Shown: in pieces, positions 1-5,224 of the stretch
Numbering within the stretch: the stretch's first letter is position 1
Layout of the letters: the number at the start of each line of letters is the position of its first letter
Source of the DNA: an uncultured Gemmatimonadota bacterium
GTDB lineage: Bacteria; Gemmatimonadota; Gemmatimonadetes; Gemmatimonadales; GWC2-71-9
Assembly: GCA_913009915.1 (NCBI GenBank)
Contig: CAJVYZ010000160.1
Location: 1 to 6,658, forward strand
Length of the DNA: 6,658 bases
Direction of reading: 5' to 3'
Translations under genes and position numbers: made by a program
The notes under the pieces: generated by a model
Databases searched by the model: none
Told to the model about the DNA's origin: nothing
The model's input: the letters and a program-made list of their open reading frames with translations, nothing else

Positions 1-226
1 GGCCCCGCACGTCCGGCGAGGCGATCAACACCCGGTCGGCTTTGCCCTCGTGGAAATACTTGTAGGTGTCGGTGCCCGGGGTGTCGACGCTGACCGGGTG
101 GCTGGCGTGTTTCATGGCCATGACCCGGTGGCCGCGACGCACGTACTCGGCCGCCATGGCAACCGCCAAGGTGGTCTTGCCCGAGTTCTTCTTGCCGATT
201 ACCGAGATGATTCGTGTCGCCGCCAC
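1..226 (-). CDS. mobB: Molybdopterin-guanine dinucleotide biosynthesis protein MobB, N-terminal part (cut by left edge)
   Basis: The GTG-started frame begins MAATRIISVIGKKNSGKTTL and is open to the window edge, giving 75 codons. Residues 11-19 (GKKNSGKTT) are a P-loop in the form typical of MobB, a small GTP-binding protein that assists MobA in adding GMP to molybdopterin in the cytoplasm. Next comes the family pattern MKHASHP (39-45), then VDTPGTDTYKYFHEGKAD (48-65) and VLIASPD, as in MobB (MKHxxH, DxPGxDS). The start is inferred: GTG at 226-224 gives the usual short lead into the P-loop, and its first 28 bp overlap the end of mobA, implying coupled translation. About 90-100 C-terminal residues would lie off the contig. 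Family identity is firm; the exact start is less so. Confidence 0.9.
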   Translation of the reverse strand, partial: MAATRIISVIGKKNSGKTTLAVAMAAEYVRRGHRVMAMKHASHPVSVDTPGTDTYKYFHEGKADRVLIASPDVRG

Positions 227-870
227 AGCTCGCCCGCCTGCTTGAGGTCGTCCTCGGTGTTCACGTTGAAGAACATGGTCTCCGGGTCGCCGAATCGGGC
301 CACGTCCTCCAGAGGGAGGATACAGGTCTTGACCGCATCATGGAAGGCAATGGCCCGGAGGTCGTCCCGGTCGATGGCCTGCTCCATCGGGGTTCTGCAG
401 GCGGGGCCGTAGGCGGCGCACAACGGCTCCACGCCACGGCGCGCCTCGCTCGCCGGCAGCACGGCGTCCCATCGCTCCACCAGCGCTGCCAGGTGGGCGA
501 TGAATTCGGCCGGCACGAACGGCATGTCCCAGGCAACGCACACCACGGGAGCCGGGCCTTCCACTACCGCGGTATGGAGTCCGCCCAAGGCCCCCGCTCC
601 CCGGCGGATGTCGGACGCCACCCGTAGGCCGGGACACCAATTGGCAGCGTCCGGGTCGTTGGCGATCAGGATGGGATTCGAGCCGAGTGCCTCGCGAAAG
701 GCGCTGACCAGGGTATCGAGAATCCGCAATCCGCCGACGGAGGCCAAGCCCTTGGCGCCGCCGCCGAACCGTCTTGCGGCACCGCCGGCGAGGATGGCGC
801 CGCCGGGAGTTCCGTGTGCCGGTCGGTCCGGCTCAGTAACGTCGGCCGCGGCTCTTCTCCAACACGACAT
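199..870 (-). CDS. mobA: Molybdenum cofactor guanylyltransferase MobA
   Basis: This 223-residue protein is close to the usual MobA length (about 190-220). MobA transfers GMP from GTP to Mo-molybdopterin to form the guanine dinucleotide cofactor used by DMSO-reductase-family enzymes such as formate dehydrogenase. Visible motifs are the nucleotide-binding loop LAGGAARRFGGGAKG (27-41, Lys40 matching the K of the family LAGGxxxRxGxxK signature), the metal-binding motif WDMPFV with Asp114, and the C-terminal NVNTEDDL (202-209), matching the family NxNTPxD. The ATG at 870-868 overlaps the upstream barrel gene by 38 bp. It is the only ordinary start codon in frame before the first motif, leaving a slightly long lead of about 26 residues. 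The stop (TAA) overlaps mobB by 28 bp. Confidence 0.95.
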   Translation of the reverse strand: MSCWRRAAADVTEPDRPAHGTPGGAILAGGAARRFGGGAKGLASVGGLRILDTLVSAFREALGSNPILIANDPDAANWCPGLRVASDIRRGAGALGGLHTAVVEGPAPVVCVAWDMPFVPAEFIAHLAALVERWDAVLPASEARRGVEPLCAAYGPACRTPMEQAIDRDDLRAIAFHDAVKTCILPLEDVARFGDPETMFFNVNTEDDLKQAGELWRRHESSR

Positions 871-1633
871 CGAAACCGATCAATAAGGTGAATACGTGCT
901 GGTAGCGTACTTCGGTGGGTGGCCGAACGCCGGCCCGGAATGACGCACCGGTGACGGCATCATACCCGATGATGTTGTCTCTGATCTCGAAACGCAACTG
1001 GTAGCCGCCCCGTTTCGATCGGGCGGTGAAGCCCAGGCCTAGGATCGCGGCGGGGCTGACGCTGTGGGCATCCTCGTCGGAATAGATCACCACCCCACCG
1101 ATGGCCGTCTGGCCGTCCATAGCGACGGAACTGCGGTTGATGATGGCGATGCCGCCGGCGGCACGCAGGTACGGGGATATCGCCCCGCGCGGGCTGATGC
1201 GAAACACGCCGCCCACGGTGGCCAGGACGGTGGCGGTGGACCGCGACTTGCCGTCGATGTCGTCGCAAGCAGTGGCGACGTTCGAGTCGCCGGTGGTGAA
1301 GACGAGATTGCACTCGTCCTCGTAGTTGGTGCCCAGGAAGAAGATCTCTCCCGATAGGCCCAGCGACTTCTTGGGGAAATACATGCCGTAGAACATCAAG
1401 CCGAGGCCACCGTCCATTGCGCGTGTGAGAGCGATCGTGCTAGGCAGCGAGTCGCTTATCTGAAGCGGCTGGTCGGGGACGGCCCACAGGCTGGTGCTGG
1501 TGGTGAAGGTACCCGCCACGCCAAATATCAGATTGGCCTGCGATCCGGTCGCGCCACCCTCCTGCCCTTGTGCCAAGGCAGGGCCGGGGGCCAGCGCCAA
1601 CGCCAACGCCAGCACTGCTCCCGATCGCTTCAT
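833..1633 (-). CDS. Predicted outer-membrane beta-barrel protein with signal peptide
   Basis: I do not recognise a named family. The 266-residue product starts MKRSGAVLALALALAPGPALAQ, a Sec signal peptide with a likely AxA cleavage site near residue 21. The rest is rich in alternating hydrophobic/polar stretches with Gly and aromatic residues (for example GLMFYGMYF, LGLSGEIFFLG, GYQLRFEIRDN, HVFTLLIGFDVVL), as expected for an 8-12-stranded porin-like barrel. Cys108 and Cys123 flank an acidic segment (CNLVFTTGDSNVATAC) and could form a disulfide in an external loop. The frame is open upstream to 1726, but the ATG at 1633 is chosen because it directly begins the signal peptide and has a strong ribosome-binding site. 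The 3' end overlaps mobA by 38 bp. Function is unknown; a lipid-binding or transport role is only a guess. Confidence 0.8.
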   Translation of the reverse strand: MKRSGAVLALALALAPGPALAQGQEGGATGSQANLIFGVAGTFTTSTSLWAVPDQPLQISDSLPSTIALTRAMDGGLGLMFYGMYFPKKSLGLSGEIFFLGTNYEDECNLVFTTGDSNVATACDDIDGKSRSTATVLATVGGVFRISPRGAISPYLRAAGGIAIINRSSVAMDGQTAIGGVVIYSDEDAHSVSPAAILGLGFTARSKRGGYQLRFEIRDNIIGYDAVTGASFRAGVRPPTEVRYQHVFTLLIGFDVVLEKSRGRRY

Positions 1634-1634
1634 G

Positions 1635-1643
1635 TCACCCCCT
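1635..1643 (-). promoter_or_regulatory. Ribosome-binding site that decides the barrel-protein start
   Basis: Read on the minus strand, AGGGGGTGA lies one base upstream of ATG 1633-1631. It matches eight of nine bases of the full anti-Shine-Dalgarno complement AGGAGGTGA. The purine core ends four bases before the start codon, slightly close but usable. It favours the 1633 start over in-frame starts further upstream. Confidence 0.7.
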
Positions 1644-1736
1644 GGGCTAGGCCCCTGCCGTGAGACTCGTGGCGGGCCCACAAGCCCGGATGTGCCCTTC
1701 GAGACGACCAGCGTTCCCCTAAGCACACAGTCTACC

Positions 1737-1757
1737 GGTACCGGCGGCCCCGGTGCC
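1737..1757. other. GC-rich inverted repeat in the gap upstream of the barrel gene
   Basis: GGTACCGG (1737-1744) and CCGGTGCC (1750-1757) can pair with one G-T type mismatch around a five-base loop. No T-tract follows on either strand, so it is not a standard intrinsic terminator. If the proposed promoter at 1762-1789 is used, the hairpin would lie at the very 5' end of the leader of the barrel-mobA-mobB transcript. Significance is uncertain in such GC-rich DNA. Confidence 0.35.
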
Positions 1758-1761
1758 CTTC

Positions 1762-1789
1762 AATATATGACGGCATTTCGTGATAACAT
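1762..1789 (-). promoter_or_regulatory. Candidate sigma-70-like promoter for barrel-mobA-mobB
   Basis: The 184-bp gap after fdhD holds the most AT-rich patch of the region. On the minus strand, TATATT (1767-1762) is a reasonable -10 element. ATGTTA (1789-1784), 16 bp upstream, is a weak -35 with three of six consensus bases. The predicted start of transcription, near 1755, would leave a leader of about 120 bases. The call rests on base composition and spacing alone. Confidence 0.35.
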
Positions 1790-1797
1790 GGCATTTC
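1772..1797. repeat. Short direct repeat GGCATTTC, 18-bp period
   Basis: GGCATTTC occurs at 1772-1779 and again at 1790-1797, in the same orientation, starts 18 bp apart. The repeats bracket the proposed -35 element of the barrel-mobA-mobB promoter, a usual place for a regulator's tandem half-sites. Two copies of eight bases are suggestive only. Confidence 0.4.
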
Positions 1798-1817
1798 AGG
1801 CCTGGGTCCCGCCACCA

Positions 1818-2582
1818 TCACTCGGGCCGATGGTAGTCCGGGGTGCCGCTCACCGCCCTCCCCACCAGCGTCATCCCCGACCGCTTGGCGATGTCGCCTG
1901 CCAGGCTCGACGGGACCGACGGGGTGGCGATGTACGCCAAGCTCGCGCGTGAGGCCTTGAAGGCCAGCTCGGCGCTGATCCGGCCGGTCACCAACAGTCC
2001 CATGGTGGTGATCGCGCGCCGCTCCAGCAAGGCTATCCCGATCACCTTGTCCACCGCGTTGTGCCGGCCGATGTCCTCGGCGTGACTCACCAGGCGGGTG
2101 CCGTCCGTCAGCGCCGCCGCGTGGATGCCGCCGGTGTCGCGGTAGCGTTCGCCGCGCTGGAACAGCGACTTCAACAGGGCCCGCAGTTGCCTGGGCTCCG
2201 GTGGGGGGAGGTACACGCCGTGCTGAACCGTCGAGGGGTCGGCCAGGAACGTGCTCACCGCCCCGCAGCCCGAGGCCAACACCTTGCGCCGCTCCTCGGC
2301 GGCCACGGCGGTGAGATTGGCCTCGGGGACGTCAGCCCAGAACCCGAGCTCGGTGGCGCAGGGCCGCAGTTGAACCTCGTCGAGAGATGAGATGTAGCCT
2401 TCGCCATGCAGTCAGCCGATGGCCAATTCCTCGAGCAGGTCGGGCGTGCACATCCACGTCACGGCCGGTGACCCGTTGATCTCGAGCCAGACCGCGACTT
2501 CCTCGACCACCGCGAAGTGGCCCAGGCGGCCGCCCCGCTTAACGGGGCGCTTAGGGGTCGGTTGGTCCGGTGCAGTCGGCAT
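1818..2582 (-). CDS. fdhD: Formate dehydrogenase accessory sulfurtransferase FdhD, interrupted by an in-frame TGA at codon 57
   Basis: Translated from ATG 2582-2580, the frame gives 254 codons, near the usual FdhD length (about 255-280), with a single internal TGA. FdhD passes sulfur from a cysteine desulfurase to the bis-MGD molybdenum cofactor, which formate dehydrogenase needs for activity. The N-terminal part carries RPVKR (11-15), EVAVWLEING and EELAIG. After the TGA the frame resumes LHGEGYISSLDEVQL, matching the family pattern LAxG[WF]LxxEGxI. Further on are ASGCG with Cys106, the sulfur-carrying cysteine; GGIHAAAL; and EDIGRHNAVDKVIG, the family signature. Only one Cys is in the active loop, not the CxxC of E. 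coli, as in many homologues. From the first conventional start after the stop (GTG 2306), 162 residues are open. The 5' end overlaps the PTPS-like gene by 32 bp. The stop may be a real nonsense mutation or a sequence error. Confidence 0.9.
2412..2414 (-). other. In-frame TGA inside fdhD (expected Trp codon)
   Basis: The codon between EELAIG and LHGEGYISS reads TGA. FdhD homologues have Trp or Phe here, and TGG to TGA is one base change. Both sides stay in one frame, so this is a substitution, not an indel. The barrel genes, the SH3-repeat gene and fdhD itself end in TGA, so genome-wide use of TGA for Trp is unlikely. Confidence 0.85.
2531..2549. other. Perfect 7-bp GC hairpin at the PTPS-like/fdhD junction
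   Basis: CGCCCCG (2531-2537) and CGGGGCG (2543-2549) are perfect inverted repeats around the loop CTTAA. On the coding (minus) strand the hairpin starts one base after the TAA stop of the PTPS-like gene and lies within fdhD codons 12-18. No U-tract follows, so a true terminator is unlikely. It could reduce read-through or ribosome passage into fdhD, or merely reflect GC-rich codon use. Confidence 0.5.
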
Positions 2583-2976
2583 AAAGGGTGGCGTCTTCCG
2601 CCAGGCGGACGCGATCGAGGCGGACGCCCGGGGGCAACCGCCGCGCTAGGCGAGGGAACAGGTAGGCCGCCATGGCTTCGCAGGTGGGGAGGAGCTTGCC
2701 GTAGGAGAACTCCGGCACCACCAGGTTGATGTGCTGGCCGTCGAGGACGTCGACGACTTCCTCCCCAAGGATACCGTCGAGCACACCCAGGTCCATGATG
2801 GTGCCGTCGGCGCCGAGGGGGCCGCTGACCGTGGCGCTGCAACGATAGGTGTGGCCGTGGCCCGGCGCCGCTCCCAGGGCGCCGAACGCTGTACGATTTT
2901 CATCGTCGGACCAGTCGGGAACGTGGTAGCGGTGGTAGGCCGAAAACGTCACCGTGCGGGTGAGCGATACGGCCAT
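2551..2976 (-). CDS. QueD/PTPS-family protein (6-carboxytetrahydropterin synthase-like) lacking catalytic Cys and His
   Basis: The 141-residue length fits the 6-pyruvoyl-tetrahydropterin synthase/QueD family (about 120-145), which acts on dihydroneopterin triphosphate in pterin or queuosine synthesis. The zinc ligands are visible: His15 in FSAYHRY and His40/His42 in GHGHTY. DLGVLD (62-67), LPTCEA (96-101) and Glu127 in RLAEDATLY follow the family pattern, Glu127 being the substrate-anchoring Glu. The family loop FGKCNNPxGHGH appears as FGALGAAPGHGH, so the nucleophile Cys is Leu34. LDHxxLN appears as LDGQHIN (78-84), so the catalytic His is Gly80 while Asp79 is kept. It is therefore a zinc-site-bearing relative whose reaction I cannot name. 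ATG 2976 lies 2 bp after the barrel gene's stop, and the 3' end overlaps fdhD by 32 bp. It could be a specialised QueD or act in molybdopterin-related chemistry (inference). Confidence 0.85.
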   Translation of the reverse strand: MAVSLTRTVTFSAYHRYHVPDWSDDENRTAFGALGAAPGHGHTYRCSATVSGPLGADGTIMDLGVLDGILGEEVVDVLDGQHINLVVPEFSYGKLLPTCEAMAAYLFPRLARRLPPGVRLDRVRLAEDATLYADCTGPTDP

Positions 2977-2978
2977 GG

Positions 2979-3638
2979 TCAGAACGACACTCCCAAGCCG
3001 GCTTGCAGCCACGGGGAGACGACCCACTGGCCGGCGCTGGACGTGACGGTAAATGCCGGTGGGAAGCTCAGCTTCCAGAACTGGGCTCGGGCCTCGAGTC
3101 GTAGATGAAACGTCTGCGACAGCATGACCCGGGTCCCCAGGGTCGGGGTCAGGTAGATCTTGTTGCCGAACACGAAATCGCCGGTATTGAGCGGCGAGTC
3201 TTCGCCGAGGGCCAAGCCGATCGTAGCCGCGAAGTAGGGTGCCAACCGTTTCCAGCTCTTGCCGCCGGTAAGGTTGATTTGCGCCGTGAAGTCGAACATG
3301 AGCACTTGCTGCGGTATCGGGCCGATGGTTTCCAGCACGGGGACCGAGTCCAGCGTGGGCCGGATGATGAACCGTTCGAGATCGGCGACGGCGAACCCGA
3401 ACCCAAATTGGATGGTGCCCGCCGCGCGGAGGTCGAACCGGCCGCCGACCGTCGGGCCGTTGTGGGGACCCACCCCCAGCGACCCGCCGCTGCCGCCAAA
3501 ATAGCCGACCATTAAGGTGAGCGATTTGCCTTTGGTGATTTCCCGGTAGGGTGACTTTCGCGGCTCGTACCCTACCTGGGCCTGGCCGGCGGTTACCACC
3601 GCGGCAAGCAGCACTCCGCTCAGAATGACACGTCGCAT
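2979..3638 (-). CDS. Predicted outer-membrane beta-barrel protein with signal peptide
   Basis: The 219-residue product opens with MRRVILSGVLLAAVVTAGQAQ, a Sec signal peptide with likely cleavage after Ala20. The mature part alternates strand-like segments (SLTLMVGYFGG, GTIQFGFGFAVA, VLMFDFTAQINL, APYFAATIGLAL, FHLRLEARAQFWKL) with short polar turns and ends in GLGVSF. The terminal Phe fits the C-terminal aromatic signal read by the BAM assembly machinery. I recognise no named family; it is not evidently similar to the barrel protein at 833-1633. AGGA six bases before the ATG acts as ribosome-binding site and sits next to the gpmI stop. The gap to gpmI is 6 bp and to the PTPS-like gene 2 bp, so the three are almost surely co-transcribed although their roles look unrelated. 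Confidence 0.8.
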   Translation of the reverse strand: MRRVILSGVLLAAVVTAGQAQVGYEPRKSPYREITKGKSLTLMVGYFGGSGGSLGVGPHNGPTVGGRFDLRAAGTIQFGFGFAVADLERFIIRPTLDSVPVLETIGPIPQQVLMFDFTAQINLTGGKSWKRLAPYFAATIGLALGEDSPLNTGDFVFGNKIYLTPTLGTRVMLSQTFHLRLEARAQFWKLSFPPAFTVTSSAGQWVVSPWLQAGLGVSF

Positions 3639-3644
3639 ATCGTC

Positions 3645-5204
3645 CTATGACTCCCGTAAGTCTCGCCCGGTCATCTCCGGCGGCGGTTCGATGTTCAACA
3701 ACTGGAGCACCGTCGGCCCGATATCGCACAGGGCGCCGCCGGATCGCAGAGTGTCGGCGCCGGCCCTGAGGGCCACCAACGGCACGGGATTGGTGGTGTG
3801 TGCCGTGTGGGGCTCGCCCGTCTCGGGGTCGACCATCACTTCGCAGTTGCCATGGTCTGCCGTAATCAACACGCAGGCACCGGTTTGTTCCGCACTTGCC
3901 AGCGCCCTGCCGAGGCACCGGTCCACCGTTTCGACCGCCGTGATGATGGCGGGCTGGACGCCGGTGTGCCCCACCATGTCGGCGTTGGCATAGTTGCACA
4001 AGATGAAATCGTGCTCCCGCGACTCGATGGCTCGGCACAACCCATCGGTGATTCCCACGGCACTCATTTCAGGCGCCAGGTCGTACGTCGGGACGTCTCT
4101 CCGTGAGGGCACCAGATACCGCTTTTCGTTGGCCATCGGCGGCTCGTACCCTCCGTTGAAAAAGTATGTCACGTGGGGGTACTTCTCCGTTTCCGCCGTG
4201 CGAAACTGTGACCGTCCGTTATCCGCCAGCATTTCCCCGACGATCCGCGCCATGGAGACCGGCGGAAACGCCTGCGGCACCGGCAGTGCTCGATCGTATT
4301 GAGTCATCGTCGCCAGCGACACCGCCGGACGGTCGGCAACGGGGAACTCGTCGAAGCCGTCCTCCACCAGCGCTCTGACTATCTGCCGCATCCGGTCGCT
4401 CCGGAAATTGAAGCAGAACACGCCGTCGCCGTTGCGGATGGTCGCCAGCGGGCTGTCACGGTCGTCGGTCAGTACGATCGGCGTGACGAACTCGTCGGTT
4501 TCGCCCCGGTCGTAGGCTGCCTGGACCGCGGCTGAGGCGTCTCGCTCCCGGGCGCCGATCCCTCGCACCATGGCCTGGTACGCCAGTTCGGTTCTGTCCC
4601 AGCGCTGGTCGCGGTCCATGGCATAGTAGCGGCCCGTCAGGGTTGCCAGAAATCCACGTTCACCGGTGATCCGTGCCAGGTCGTTCGTCAGGGTCTCCAC
4701 CACCCCGCGTCCCGACGTGGGCGGCGAGTCCCGGCCGTCGAGAAAGCCATGGATGGCGATGGCGCGAACGTCCTGCCGCGCCGCCACCTCGAGGCACGCC
4801 TTGAGGTGGCGGTCGATGGCGTGGACACCGCCGAACCCCAGCAGGCCGAGGAGGTGGAGTGTGCCGTCGCTGGCGGCAACCTGGCGACACAGTTGCAGCA
4901 ATGCTTTGTTGTGGGACCACTTCCCCGTGGCGATGGCATCGTCGATCCGGACGATATCCTGCATCACCACTCGCCCGGCGCCGAGGTTCAGGTGCCCGAC
5001 CTCGCTGTTGCCCATCTGTCCCGCAGGCAAGCCCACCGCGCGGCCACTCGCCTCGAGCAGGGTCCGGGGCGACCCATGCCACAGGGTGTGCCACACCGGC
5101 GTGTTGGCCAGTTCGATGGCATTGCCTTCTGTGGCCGCACTGTAGCCCCATCCGTCGAGGACGATCAAGACGACTTGGCTCGAGGGGTCCCGGCGGTTTG
5201 ACAT
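3645..5204 (-). CDS. gpmI: 2,3-bisphosphoglycerate-independent phosphoglycerate mutase
   Basis: This 519-residue enzyme (family about 505-520) interconverts 3- and 2-phosphoglycerate in glycolysis and gluconeogenesis in the cytoplasm, using two Mn ions. The alkaline-phosphatase-type core is complete: DGWG with Asp17, MGNSEVGH with nucleophile Ser67, NYANADMVGHTG with Asp409 and His413, TADHGN with Asp450 and His451, and HTAHTTN near 466. The inserted phosphotransferase domain shows HGFLDGRD (152-159), GRYYAMDRD, FRSDRMRQ and ETEKYPHVTYFFNGG. One loop is unusual: the family S-x-GGVHSH reads GFGGVHAI (123-130), keeping the substrate-binding His128 but not the second His. ATG 5204 is supported by GGAG five bases upstream and a normal lead of 16 residues before DGWG. 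It heads the minus-strand gene block and is divergent from the SH3-repeat gene. Confidence 0.97.
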   Translation of the reverse strand: MSNRRDPSSQVVLIVLDGWGYSAATEGNAIELANTPVWHTLWHGSPRTLLEASGRAVGLPAGQMGNSEVGHLNLGAGRVVMQDIVRIDDAIATGKWSHNKALLQLCRQVAASDGTLHLLGLLGFGGVHAIDRHLKACLEVAARQDVRAIAIHGFLDGRDSPPTSGRGVVETLTNDLARITGERGFLATLTGRYYAMDRDQRWDRTELAYQAMVRGIGARERDASAAVQAAYDRGETDEFVTPIVLTDDRDSPLATIRNGDGVFCFNFRSDRMRQIVRALVEDGFDEFPVADRPAVSLATMTQYDRALPVPQAFPPVSMARIVGEMLADNGRSQFRTAETEKYPHVTYFFNGGYEPPMANEKRYLVPSRRDVPTYDLAPEMSAVGITDGLCRAIESREHDFILCNYANADMVGHTGVQPAIITAVETVDRCLGRALASAEQTGACVLITADHGNCEVMVDPETGEPHTAHTTNPVPLVALRAGADTLRSGGALCDIGPTVLQLLNIEPPPEMTGRDLRES

Positions 5205-5224
5205 GCTACTCCAGGGTTTCTACT

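Noticed and set aside
1634..1726. 31-residue N-terminal extension of the barrel protein
   Set aside because: It would place the signal peptide internally; ATG 1633 has a near-perfect Shine-Dalgarno sequence.
1737..1757. Intrinsic terminator for fdhD
   Set aside because: The inverted repeat has no T-tract on either strand and lies on the far side of the candidate promoter.
2412..2414. TGA in fdhD read as selenocysteine or as a reassigned Trp codon
   Set aside because: I see no convincing SECIS-like hairpin directly after the codon, and homologues have Trp/Phe, not Cys, here. At least three other genes in the window use TGA as their stop, against reassignment.
2551..4038. Minus-strand open frame of about 495 codons, including the PTPS-like protein as its C-terminus
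   Set aside because: Its upstream part runs through the barrel gene and gpmI in another frame and encodes Arg/Gly/Pro/His-rich nonsense typical of high-GC shadow frames. Only 2551-2976 shows family motifs.
4859..5224. Upstream extension of the SH3-repeat gene
   Set aside because: It lies wholly inside gpmI on the opposite strand; the ATG at 5225 gives a signal peptide directly and has a plausible ribosome-binding site.
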